From: Lacinutrix sp. 5H-3-7-4
Lineage (GTDB): Bacteria; Bacteroidota; Bacteroidia; Flavobacteriales; Flavobacteriaceae
Assembly (NCBI RefSeq): GCF_000211855.2
Contig: NC_015638.1
Span: 1,828,501 to 1,892,500 of the forward strand
Reading direction: 5' to 3'
Length of the DNA stretch: 64,000 nucleotides
Below the pieces are notes generated by a model that was given only the letters and a program-made list of their open reading frames with translations, ran no database searches and was not told the DNA's origin. Numbering within the stretch: the stretch's first letter is position 1; the number at the start of each line of letters is the position of its first letter. The position numbers and the translations under genes were made by a program. Shown one piece after another: positions 14,504 through 22,114 of the stretch.

Positions 14504-15919
14504 ATGAAAACGTACAATACAATAATAGGAGGAAAACAAATAACGGCAAAAAACACCTTTGAAGTTAAAAATCCTGCTACCGAAGAACTTATCGGTCACG
14601 CACCAATTTCTACCAAAACAGAAGTAGAACAAGCAGTTAATGCTGCAAAAAAAGCACAGCCAAGTTGGGCTGCTTTAGAAGATGATGTGAGAAAAGACTA
14701 TATAATGAAAGTTGCAGATGTACTTTCTAATAATACAGAAATATTAGCAAGATGGATAACAAAAGAACAAGGGAAACCTTTGGCTGGGCCTGGTTCTATG
14801 TTTGAAATGGAAGCGTGTGTTGGTTGGACTCAAGTTCCAGCATCTTTAGATTTGCCTGTTGAGGTTGTTTTTGAAGATGACACTAGGCGAGACGAATTAC
14901 ATAGAAAACCAATAGGTGTTGTAGCAGCAATAGCACCTTGGAATTGGCCTTTAATGATTGCTATTTGGCAAATAATTCCAGCAATTAGAGCAGGAAATAC
15001 GGTTGTTTTAAAACCTTCGGAATATACTACAATTGGTACTCTAGAAATGGTAAGATTAATTAATGAAGTGTTGCCTGCTGGAGTTTTAAATACGGTAAGT
15101 GGTCCAGGAGAAATTGGAGCAGAGTTAGTTGCTAATAAAGATGTTGGTAAAGTAATGTTCACTGGATCTAACAGTACTGGTGAAAAAATTATTAAGGCTA
15201 CTGCTGGGAATATGACGCGTTTAACTTTAGAATTAGGAGGTAACGATGCTGCAATTATAATGGAAGATATAAATGCTGAAGCTATAGCTGAAGGTTTATT
15301 TTGGGGGTCGTTTTTAAATATGGGACAAACATGTGCTTGTGCCAAACGATTGTATGTTCATGAGAGTAAATATGAAGAAGTAATTAGTGTTCTTAGTGAT
15401 TTGGCTCAAAAAATGCCTATGGGAAATGGTTTAGACGAAGGTGTTGTTTTAGGACCAATTCAAAATAAAATGCAGTATGATAAAGTGGTGGACTTGGTAG
15501 AAGATGCTAAAGCAAATAACGCTCGAATAGTTTGTGGAGGATCTGCCAAAGAAGGGAAAGGTTTTTTCTATCCAATTACAATTATAGCAGATGTTACAGA
15601 TGGAACAAGAATAGTAGACGAAGAGCAATTTGGACCTGTTTTACCAATTATTAAATATTCGAATATTGAAGAAGCTATAAAAAGTGCTAATAGGTTAGAA
15701 GCTGGTTTGGGAGCTTCAGTTTGGTCTTCAAATATAGACGAAGCTAAAAAAGTGGCAGCAAGAGTAGAAGCAGGAACCGTTTGGATAAATCAACATGGAG
15801 CAATACATCCAATGGTTCCTTTTGGAGGAATTAAAGGATCTGGTTATGGAGTAGAGTTTGGAGTAGATGGACTAAAATCTGTAACTCAGCCACAAGTAAT
15901 TAGTATTAATAAAGCTTAA
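14504..15919 (+). CDS. NAD(P)-dependent aldehyde dehydrogenase (candidate phenylacetaldehyde dehydrogenase)
   Basis: Aldehyde dehydrogenase of 471 aa with the motifs APWNWPL, KPSEYT, FTGSNSTG, LELGGNDAA (catalytic Glu) and GQTCACAKR (catalytic Cys277), all intact. It is the first gene of a three-gene operon with phenylacetate-CoA ligase and a GMC alcohol oxidoreductase. Context suggests it oxidises the aldehyde made by the GMC enzyme to the acid that PaaK activates; phenylacetaldehyde is the simplest guess. The sequence alone does not fix the substrate. A divergent AraC gene lies 196 bp upstream. Confidence 0.9.
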   Translation: MKTYNTIIGGKQITAKNTFEVKNPATEELIGHAPISTKTEVEQAVNAAKKAQPSWAALEDDVRKDYIMKVADVLSNNTEILARWITKEQGKPLAGPGSMFEMEACVGWTQVPASLDLPVEVVFEDDTRRDELHRKPIGVVAAIAPWNWPLMIAIWQIIPAIRAGNTVVLKPSEYTTIGTLEMVRLINEVLPAGVLNTVSGPGEIGAELVANKDVGKVMFTGSNSTGEKIIKATAGNMTRLTLELGGNDAAIIMEDINAEAIAEGLFWGSFLNMGQTCACAKRLYVHESKYEEVISVLSDLAQKMPMGNGLDEGVVLGPIQNKMQYDKVVDLVEDAKANNARIVCGGSAKEGKGFFYPITIIADVTDGTRIVDEEQFGPVLPIIKYSNIEEAIKSANRLEAGLGASVWSSNIDEAKKVAARVEAGTVWINQHGAIHPMVPFGGIKGSGYGVEFGVDGLKSVTQPQVISINKA

Positions 15920-15927
15920 TTTTTAAT

Positions 15928-17214
15928 ATGATTTACAATAAAAAAATAGAAACGTTACCATTAGAAGAACTTAGAAAACTTCAAAACCAACGTTTAGCAA
16001 CCATGCTTAATCGTATTTATACAAAAGTGCCTTTTTATAAAAACAAATTCGATGAGTTAGGTATAAGACCAAGTGATATTAAAGGTGTTCAAGATTTGCA
16101 TTTGTTACCATTTACAAAAAAAACAGACTTAAGAGATCATTATCCTTTTGGGTTGTTTACTTGTGGAGTAGACCAATTAAGTAGAATTCATTGTTCTAGT
16201 GGTACAACAGGAAAGCCAACAGTGGTTGGTTATACTAAAAACGATTTAGATGTTTTCGATGAAGTTGTAGCAAGGTCGTTAGCTTGTGCAGGAGCAACAC
16301 CAGAAATGCGTTTACATAATGCATATGGTTATGGTTTGTTTACAGGAGGTTTAGGTTTACATAGTGGAGCAACAAAAATGGGAATGACAGTAATTCCAGT
16401 TTCTGGCGGAATGACAGATAGGCAACTTCAACTTTTAGAAGATTTTCAGTCAGAGGTTATTTGTTGTACGCCTTCGTATGCGCAAACTATTGCTAATGAA
16501 TGTGAAAAAAGAGGAATAGATCCATCAAGATTCAATTTAAAATATGCCATTCTAGGAGCAGAACCTTGGACAGATGCGATTAGAGATGAAATTGAGCAAA
16601 AGTTAAATGTAAAAGCAACTAATATTTACGGGTTAAGTGAAATTATTGGGCCTGGAGTTTCTCAAGAAGATTTTGAAGAGCAAGGTACTGGTAGTTATAT
16701 ATGGGAAGATCATTTTTATCCAGAAATAGTAGATAAAGATACTGGAGAACCTTTGCCTTATGGAGAAGAAGGTGTTTTGGTTTTAACAACATTAACTAAA
16801 GAAGCTTTTCCTGTTTTAAGATATTGGACTAATGATATTTGTAGTCTTTCTTACGATAATAGTATAAAACGAACGCATGTAAAAATGAGTCCTATAAAAG
16901 GAAGATCAGACGATATGCTAATAATAAGAGGTGTTAATCTTTTTCATACTCAAGTGGAAGATGTAATATCAAATATTGAAGAGTTATCTCCTAATTATCA
17001 GCTAATAGTTTCTAAAGATAAAGCTATGGACATAGTAGAAGTTAAAGTAGAAGTGGTAGATAATTCTTTATTAAATAATGAAAGCTTAATAAAAAAGTTT
17101 TCAAAAAAAATAAAAGATAATATAGGTCTGTCTATGAAAATTAACCTTCAGGCAATAGGAACAATACCTAGAAGTGAAGGAGGAAAACTCAATAGAATAC
17201 TTGATAAAAGATAA
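15928..17214 (+). CDS. paaK: Phenylacetate-CoA ligase
   Basis: ATP-dependent activation of phenylacetate (or a similar aryl acid) to its CoA ester, the entry step of the paa route. The 428 residues are typical for PaaK. The ATP-binding loop HCSSGTTGKPTVVGYT is near residue 90, with YGLSEIIGPG around 232 and the C-terminal hinge region GRSDDMLIIRGVNLFHTQVE. The C-terminal end IPRSEGGKLNRILDKR carries the catalytic-type Lys. It starts eight bases after the aldehyde dehydrogenase stop, so it is co-transcribed with it. Confidence 0.95.
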   Translation: MIYNKKIETLPLEELRKLQNQRLATMLNRIYTKVPFYKNKFDELGIRPSDIKGVQDLHLLPFTKKTDLRDHYPFGLFTCGVDQLSRIHCSSGTTGKPTVVGYTKNDLDVFDEVVARSLACAGATPEMRLHNAYGYGLFTGGLGLHSGATKMGMTVIPVSGGMTDRQLQLLEDFQSEVICCTPSYAQTIANECEKRGIDPSRFNLKYAILGAEPWTDAIRDEIEQKLNVKATNIYGLSEIIGPGVSQEDFEEQGTGSYIWEDHFYPEIVDKDTGEPLPYGEEGVLVLTTLTKEAFPVLRYWTNDICSLSYDNSIKRTHVKMSPIKGRSDDMLIIRGVNLFHTQVEDVISNIEELSPNYQLIVSKDKAMDIVEVKVEVVDNSLLNNESLIKKFSKKIKDNIGLSMKINLQAIGTIPRSEGGKLNRILDKR

Positions 17215-17238
17215 AATTAAACCTTAAAATTTAACAAT

Positions 17239-18744
17239 ATGAATTATGATTATATAGTAGTTGGAGCTGGATCTGCAGGCTGTGTTTTAGCAAATCGCTT
17301 GTCTGAAGATGTAAACAATAAAGTTTTATTAATAGAAGCAGGAAGTCCAGATAACGATCCTAATATTCAAGCTCCAGCAGGTTGGCCAGCAACTTGGAAT
17401 ACAGAAAGAGATTGGGCATACATGACGGTTCCTCAAAAAAACGCTGGAAATAAGGTTAAGTATTGGCCAAGAGGAAAAACCTTAGGAGGAAGTAGTAGTA
17501 TTAACGGTATGATTTACATTAGAGGTCATAAAACAGATTACGATAATTGGGCGTACCAAGGTTGTCAAGGTTGGGATTATGACAGTGTTCTACCATATTT
17601 CAAAAAATCTGAAAATTTTGAAAAAGGAGCAAATGAAGCTCATGGAGTAAATGGGCCATTGCACGTCACAACAATTAAAAAGCCTAGTCCAATTTCAGAT
17701 ATTGCAATAGCAGCCTGTAAAGAAGTTGGTTTGCCTGTAACAGACGATTTTAATACAGATATTTGGGGAGCAGGTTTAAATCACATAACGGTAACTCCAG
17801 AAGGAGAGCGTTGCTCGGCAGCTAAAGCTTTTTTAGTACCTGCACTTTCTCGCGAAAACTTAACAGTAATTACTAATGCACAAGCACAAAAACTGACCTT
17901 TAATGGTAAAAAATGCTCGGGTCTTGTATATAAAAAAGATGGAGAATTACATGAAGTTAGCTGTACTAAAGAAGTTATTTTATCTGGAGGAGCAATTGGT
18001 TCGCCTCAATTATTAATGCTTTCTGGTGTTGGTAATGCTAAAGATTTAAATGAGCATGGTATTGATAGCGTTGTAGATTTGCCTGGAGTTGGACAAAATT
18101 TACACGATCATATTTTGGTGAGTGTTATTTTTGAAGCTAAACAGCAAATTCCTGCTCCACAAGCAAATTTATTAGAAGCACAGTTGTTTTGGAAAAGTAA
18201 ACCAGAAATGATTGTTCCAGATTTACAGCCTCTATTTATGGGATTGCCTTATTATAGTCCAGGCTTAGAAGGACCTGCAAATGCATTTACATTATGTGCA
18301 GGATTGGTGCGTCCAGTAAGTAGAGGAGAAATAAAATTAAATTCAGCAAATGCGGAAGATGATCCATATTTAGATCCAAATTATCTAGGAGAACAAGCAG
18401 ATTATGATGCTATTTACGAAGCGGTCAAACTATGTCAGCAACTTGGTCGTACAAAAGCAATGTCAGAATGGATGAAAGAAGAAGTATATCCAGGAAATAA
18501 TAAAAGTGAAGCAGAAATCGAAGATTATATAAGAAACTCTTGCGAAACTTACCATCACATGGTAGGCACTTGTAAAATGGGAATCGATAGTATGTCTGTT
18601 GTAGATCCAGAATTAAAAGTACGTGGTATCGAAGGTCTTCGTGTGGCAGATGCTTCAATCATGCCAACAATAATTTCAGGTAATACTAATGCTCCAGCTA
18701 TTATGATTGGTGAAAAAGCTGCAGATATGATTTTAAAAGGCTAA
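17239..18744 (+). CDS. GMC-family FAD alcohol oxidoreductase
   Basis: Glucose-methanol-choline family flavoprotein, 501 aa. It has an N-terminal FAD-binding GAGSAGCVLANRLSED motif, the PROSITE-type stretch RGKTLGGSSSINGMIYIRGH, and a C-terminal YHHMVGTCKMG with the catalytic His, followed by RVADASIMPTIISGNTNAP. Choline dehydrogenase and polyethylene-glycol or aryl-alcohol dehydrogenases are relatives. Because it shares an operon with an aldehyde dehydrogenase and PaaK, it probably makes the aldehyde from a primary alcohol such as 2-phenylethanol. No choline-uptake or betaine genes are nearby. Confidence 0.9.
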   Translation: MNYDYIVVGAGSAGCVLANRLSEDVNNKVLLIEAGSPDNDPNIQAPAGWPATWNTERDWAYMTVPQKNAGNKVKYWPRGKTLGGSSSINGMIYIRGHKTDYDNWAYQGCQGWDYDSVLPYFKKSENFEKGANEAHGVNGPLHVTTIKKPSPISDIAIAACKEVGLPVTDDFNTDIWGAGLNHITVTPEGERCSAAKAFLVPALSRENLTVITNAQAQKLTFNGKKCSGLVYKKDGELHEVSCTKEVILSGGAIGSPQLLMLSGVGNAKDLNEHGIDSVVDLPGVGQNLHDHILVSVIFEAKQQIPAPQANLLEAQLFWKSKPEMIVPDLQPLFMGLPYYSPGLEGPANAFTLCAGLVRPVSRGEIKLNSANAEDDPYLDPNYLGEQADYDAIYEAVKLCQQLGRTKAMSEWMKEEVYPGNNKSEAEIEDYIRNSCETYHHMVGTCKMGIDSMSVVDPELKVRGIEGLRVADASIMPTIISGNTNAPAIMIGEKAADMILKG

Positions 18745-18777
18745 TCTTAAGTCTTGATAATGTAACAGATTTGAGTG

Positions 18778-19251
18778 TTAAGAAGCACTCAAATCTATTA
18801 CATTAGTTTCTTTTCCTGTAGAAAGCGTAATTAAACTCTGTACGTTTCCTAAATAAGGTAATAACGTTAATTTCGAAATAATAAAAGTCTCGTAAGCTTC
18901 AATATCTTCAACAACAAGCTTTAAAAGATAATCAAAATTCCCACTAACTCTGTGGCACTCTACCACTTCAGGAAAATTGTTTATTTCGTTTACAAATTTC
19001 TCTAAATAACTTCGGGTATGTCCTTGCAAAGTGATGCCAATAAAAACTGTAAGTTTTAGTCCTATTTTCTTTTTGTCTAAAACGGCAACATATTTTTTAA
19101 TATAACCTTCTTTTTCTAATTTTTTAATACGCTCAAAAATTGGTGATGTAGTCATTCCTAATTCCTTAGCAATGCTTTTTGTTGTTCTATTACTATTCGC
19201 TTGTAGAATATTTAAAATTTGAGTGTCTATTTTATCAAGAGTATTTAACAT
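18778..19251 (-). CDS. Lrp/AsnC-family transcriptional regulator
   Basis: Regulator of 157 aa. The N-terminal winged helix (LDKIDTQILNILQANSNRTT, KSIAKELGMTTSPIFERIKK) is followed by an RAM/AsnC ligand-binding domain (ECHRVSGNFDYLLKLVVEDI). It is divergent from the E2 gene of a branched-chain keto-acid dehydrogenase. This matches the BkdR arrangement known in Pseudomonas, where an Lrp-like protein controls the bkd genes in response to branched-chain amino acids. Here that is inference from position. Confidence 0.92.
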   Translation of the reverse strand: MLNTLDKIDTQILNILQANSNRTTKSIAKELGMTTSPIFERIKKLEKEGYIKKYVAVLDKKKIGLKLTVFIGITLQGHTRSYLEKFVNEINNFPEVVECHRVSGNFDYLLKLVVEDIEAYETFIISKLTLLPYLGNVQSLITLSTGKETNVIDLSAS

Positions 19252-19366
19252 AAGGAAATAATATTTTAAAGACGATTATATTTAGATGTAAAAGTAAATT
19301 ATTCTTTTATTTTAACATTAATAAGAATAAAATTCTTTTTACGATTTATTTTAAAGTTTTTAACAA

Positions 19367-19394
19367 TTGCAGATTCTAATATTTATTATCTTTA
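19367..19394 (+). promoter_or_regulatory. Putative promoter of the E2 gene
   Basis: A TTG at 19367-19369 and TATCTTTA at 19387-19394, 17 bases apart, resemble the Bacteroidetes TTG / TAnnTTTG promoter, with one mismatch in the -7 box. It lies 27 bases before the TTG start codon. A nearby palindrome AGAATAAAATTCTT (about 19324-19337) is a possible Lrp site. Confidence 0.4.
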
Positions 19395-19420
19395 TTTCTT
19401 GAAATAAAAAGATATTTAAC

Positions 19421-20725
19421 TTGAAGAATTTTGAATTAAAAATGCCCAAAATGGGCGAAAGTATAACGGAAGGAACCATCATCAATTGGTTAATTTCTGA
19501 AGGAGATAGTTTTGATGAAGGAGATATTATTCTTGAAGTAGCTACAGATAAAGTAGATAACGAAGTACCTGCGCCAGCATCTGGAGTATTGGTTAAAACC
19601 TTATTTCAAGCAAAAGATGTTGTTCCGGTTGGAGAAGTAATTGCTGTGTTAGAAGTTTCAGAAGAGGTAAAAACTTCTAATGAAACAAAGGTCTCGTCGA
19701 GCGCTGTCGAGACGTCTAAAAAGAAACAAAAGACACCAAAAAGACCAAAACCAGTTCAGCAAGCATCAGCTTCAACTTCATTTTCAACATCAAATTCAAA
19801 TACATTCTTTTCACCATTAGTACTCGAAATTGCAAAAGAACATCATATTAGTTTTGAAGAATTAGCCAGAATACCGGCAACAGGTCATGAAGGCAGATTG
19901 CGTAAAAGTGATGTGTTTCAATATATAGAAGAAGGCAGGCCATACAAATTTGCACAACCAGTAGCCGAAAAAGATCCTACGGCTTATCGTATTCCGCAAT
20001 TGCAGTTCGATAAAGGCAAAGGTAAAGTGATTGAAATGGATCGCATGCGCCAAATGATTGCAGATCATATGGTGTATTCAAAGCACACGTCGCCACACGT
20101 TACAGCTTATGTTGAGGCAGATTTAACCAATATGGTAAATTGGCGAAATGCTAATAAAGTGGCGTTTCAAGAAAAGTATGGTGAGCGTTTAACCTTTACA
20201 CCATTATTTGTTGAAGCCGTAGCAAAAGCAGTAAAAGATTTCCCAAATATTAATGCTTCGGTAGATGGTAATAGCATTATAGTAAAAGAAGACATCAATA
20301 TTGGTATGGCAACCGCATTACCAAGCGGAAACTTAATAGTTCCTGTGGTAAAAAATGCAGACACGAAAGATTTAAAAACCATTGCCAGCAATGTTAATGA
20401 ACTTGCAGGAAAAGCAAGAGAAAATAAATTGGCAGGAGACGATATAAAAGGCAGTACGTTCACAATATCAAATGTTGGAACTTTTGGTAGCGTCATGGGA
20501 ACACCAATAATAAATCAACCAGAAGTAGCAATTCTTGCCTTAGGAATTATTAAAAAACGACCAGAAGTTATCGAAACCGAAAACGGAGACGAAATCGCAA
20601 TACGTAGCATGATGTATCTATCATTATCATTCGATCATCGTGTTGTAGATGGTTTCCTTGGTGGAAGCTTCGTAAGACGTGTAGCCGATTATTTCGAGCA
20701 ATTTGATATCAATAGAGACATTTAA
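19421..20725 (+). CDS. Branched-chain 2-oxoacid dehydrogenase E2 (lipoamide acyltransferase)
   Basis: E2 core of a 2-oxoacid dehydrogenase complex, 434 aa. The domains in order are: lipoyl domain (1-80, lipoyl Lys44 in EVATDKVDN), a Ser/Thr/Lys-rich linker, E3-binding domain (about 128-165, FFSPLVLEIAKEHHISFEEL), and the catalytic domain ending with SFDHRVVDGFLGG (His near 406). The TTG start at 19421 is preferred: it gives MKNFELKMPKMGES, the full first strand of the lipoyl fold, whereas the next ATG would cut into it. The linker contains VSSSAVE (91-97), coded by a palindromic repeat also found in the E1 gene. It is likely branched-chain specific because aminotransferase and E1 genes follow. 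Confidence 0.9.
   Translation: MKNFELKMPKMGESITEGTIINWLISEGDSFDEGDIILEVATDKVDNEVPAPASGVLVKTLFQAKDVVPVGEVIAVLEVSEEVKTSNETKVSSSAVETSKKKQKTPKRPKPVQQASASTSFSTSNSNTFFSPLVLEIAKEHHISFEELARIPATGHEGRLRKSDVFQYIEEGRPYKFAQPVAEKDPTAYRIPQLQFDKGKGKVIEMDRMRQMIADHMVYSKHTSPHVTAYVEADLTNMVNWRNANKVAFQEKYGERLTFTPLFVEAVAKAVKDFPNINASVDGNSIIVKEDINIGMATALPSGNLIVPVVKNADTKDLKTIASNVNELAGKARENKLAGDDIKGSTFTISNVGTFGSVMGTPIINQPEVAILALGIIKKRPEVIETENGDEIAIRSMMYLSLSFDHRVVDGFLGGSFVRRVADYFEQFDINRDI
19691..19713. repeat. In-frame palindromic repeat in the E2 linker
   Basis: GTCTCGTCGAGCGCTGTCGA followed by GAC is nearly self-complementary (outer arms GTCTCG/CGAGAC, centre AGCGCT). It codes for VSSSAVE within E2. It matches the repeat at 22563 and is markedly more GC-rich than its surroundings. 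Confidence 0.75.
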
Positions 20726-20755
20726 TTCCTGCGACGTAGCAATCTCTTAGTAAAA
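20725..20755 (+). repeat. Short hairpin repeat (E2-aminotransferase gap, first)
   Basis: ATTCCTGCGACGTAGCAAT then CTCTTAGTAAA. It is a decayed or truncated copy of the hairpin at 8474, sharing its CTCTTAGTAAA tail. Confidence 0.55.
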
Positions 20756-20780
20756 GAGAGAGTATATTAATATAAATAGT

Positions 20781-20812
20781 ATTGTCATTCCATATTTGAT
20801 ACGGAATCCACA
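20781..20812 (+). repeat. Short hairpin repeat (E2-aminotransferase gap, second)
   Basis: ATTGTCATTCCATATTTGAT then ACGGAATCCA; arms TTCCATAT/ATACGGAA pair with one G-T. Confidence 0.65.
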
Positions 20813-20836
20813 ATAAAAAATAAGTTTAATTAATGA

Positions 20837-20858
20837 GATACCCACTTTCGTGTGGGCA
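20837..20858 (+). repeat. Start-proximal short hairpin (before aminotransferase)
   Basis: GATACCCACTTTCGTGTGGG, stem CCCAC/GTGGG; it ends eight bases before the ATG at 20866. An upstream in-frame ATG at 20833 would translate through it. Confidence 0.7.
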
Positions 20859-20865
20859 TAAAATT

Positions 20866-21933
20866 ATGAAACATAACATTTCAATAACAACAGTAACCGA
20901 ATCTAAAGTTAAAGGCATAGACTTTAACAATATTCCTTTAGGTACAACCTTTACAGATCACATGTTTATTTGTGATTATAACAACGGTGTTTGGGAAAAC
21001 CCAAGAATAGAACCAATGGGAATGATTCCTACGCATCCAGCAGCCATGGCATTACACTACGGTCAAGCCATTTTCGAAGGCATGAAGGCAACAGTAGATG
21101 CAGATGGAAACCCAATGTTATTTAGAGCAGATAAAAATGCAGCACGATTAAATACCAGTGCAGACCGTATGGGAATGCCACATTTCCCAACAGATTTGTT
21201 TGTAGAAGGCTTAACAAAATTAGTAGATTTAGAGCGTAACTGGATTCCACCAACCGATGGTAGCGCACTTTATTTAAGACCATTTATGTACGCAGACGAA
21301 GCCTTTATAGGTATGCGTGCAGCAACACATTATAAGTTTATAATCATGGCCTCACCAGCAGGACCATTTTTTAGTAAGCGCATTAGGTTGTGGGCCGAAA
21401 AACATTATATACGTGCCGTAAATGGTGGAACAGGAGAAGCAAAAGCAGCCGGAAACTACGCCGCAGCCATTCGTCCAACAGAATTAGCAAAAGCAAAAGG
21501 ATTCGATCAAGTATTGTGGTTAGATGCTATCGAGCACAAATACATTCAAGAAGTTGGAACCATGAATATTTTCTTTAAAATCGACGGAAAATTCATCACA
21601 CCAAATCGAGACGGTTCTATATTAGACGGTATCACGCGCATGAGTGTAATCGATATTTTAAGAGATAAAGGTTATCAGGTTACAGAGCGTACAATAACCA
21701 TAGACGAGATTCAAGAAGCGGCAAAAAATAAAACATTAGAAGAAGCCTTTGGAACAGGAACAGCCGTTGGTATTGCTTACATTCAAGACATTGGAGTAGG
21801 CGATGAGGTTATACACGTATCCAACGAAAGTCCAGTAGGTTTAGATGTTAACAATACTTTAAACGCCATTAAAACTGGTAAAATAGAAGATAAATTTGGT
21901 TGGATGCTAAAAGTAGAAAATCAGTTAGCTTAA
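20866..21933 (+). CDS. ilvE: Branched-chain amino acid aminotransferase
   Basis: PLP-dependent class IV aminotransferase interconverting Leu/Ile/Val and their 2-oxo acids. It has the family marks YGQAIFEGMKAT, YLRPFMYADEAFIGM, the PLP Lys in GEAKAAGNYAAAI and the motif YIQEVGTMNIFFKI. I take ATG 20866 (355 aa) as start: the extra eleven residues from ATG 20833 are encoded by the hairpin repeat. Placed between the E2 and E1 genes, it probably works in catabolism, supplying the keto acids that the dehydrogenase complex oxidises. Confidence 0.93.
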   Translation: MKHNISITTVTESKVKGIDFNNIPLGTTFTDHMFICDYNNGVWENPRIEPMGMIPTHPAAMALHYGQAIFEGMKATVDADGNPMLFRADKNAARLNTSADRMGMPHFPTDLFVEGLTKLVDLERNWIPPTDGSALYLRPFMYADEAFIGMRAATHYKFIIMASPAGPFFSKRIRLWAEKHYIRAVNGGTGEAKAAGNYAAAIRPTELAKAKGFDQVLWLDAIEHKYIQEVGTMNIFFKIDGKFITPNRDGSILDGITRMSVIDILRDKGYQVTERTITIDEIQEAAKNKTLEEAFGTGTAVGIAYIQDIGVGDEVIHVSNESPVGLDVNNTLNAIKTGKIEDKFGWMLKVENQLA

Positions 21934-21941
21934 AATTTTTT

Positions 21942-22025
21942 GGGCGTTACCACAAGGGTCGCGCTTTCCGTTATATCTTTTTTGCTTTTAATGGCAAAAA
22001 AGGATGCCACATCAATCGCTAACGC
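21942..22025 (+). repeat. 85-bp palindromic repeat, copy D
   Basis: GGGCGTTACCACAAGGGTCG at the left as in copy B, TATATCTTTTTT / AAAAAAGGATGCC in the middle as in copy E, and ATCGCTAACGC at the right. Confidence 0.78.
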
Positions 22026-22093
22026 AAACTAACGCTAACAAAAAAATCTTTTATACTAATAAAAAAGATTGATTTTGAGATTATAACAAAATA

Positions 22094-22114
22094 GATACCT
22101 GCTTTCGCAGACAT
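22094..22114 (+). repeat. Start-proximal short hairpin (overlapping the E1 start)
   Basis: GATACCTGCTTTCGCAGACA, stem CTGC/GCAG. The right end runs into the ATG at 22113, so the repeat touches the coding sequence. Confidence 0.65.

Noticed and set aside
17239..18744. Choline dehydrogenase with betaine aldehyde dehydrogenase
   Set aside because: The gene pair would fit by family, but paaK lies between the two genes in the same operon and the paa cluster is adjacent, so an aryl-alcohol route is the better reading. It is not excluded.
20833..20865. Longer N terminus for the aminotransferase (start at 20833)
   Set aside because: The eleven extra residues are coded by the hairpin repeat and are not typical of the family; the ATG at 20866 gives a normal start.
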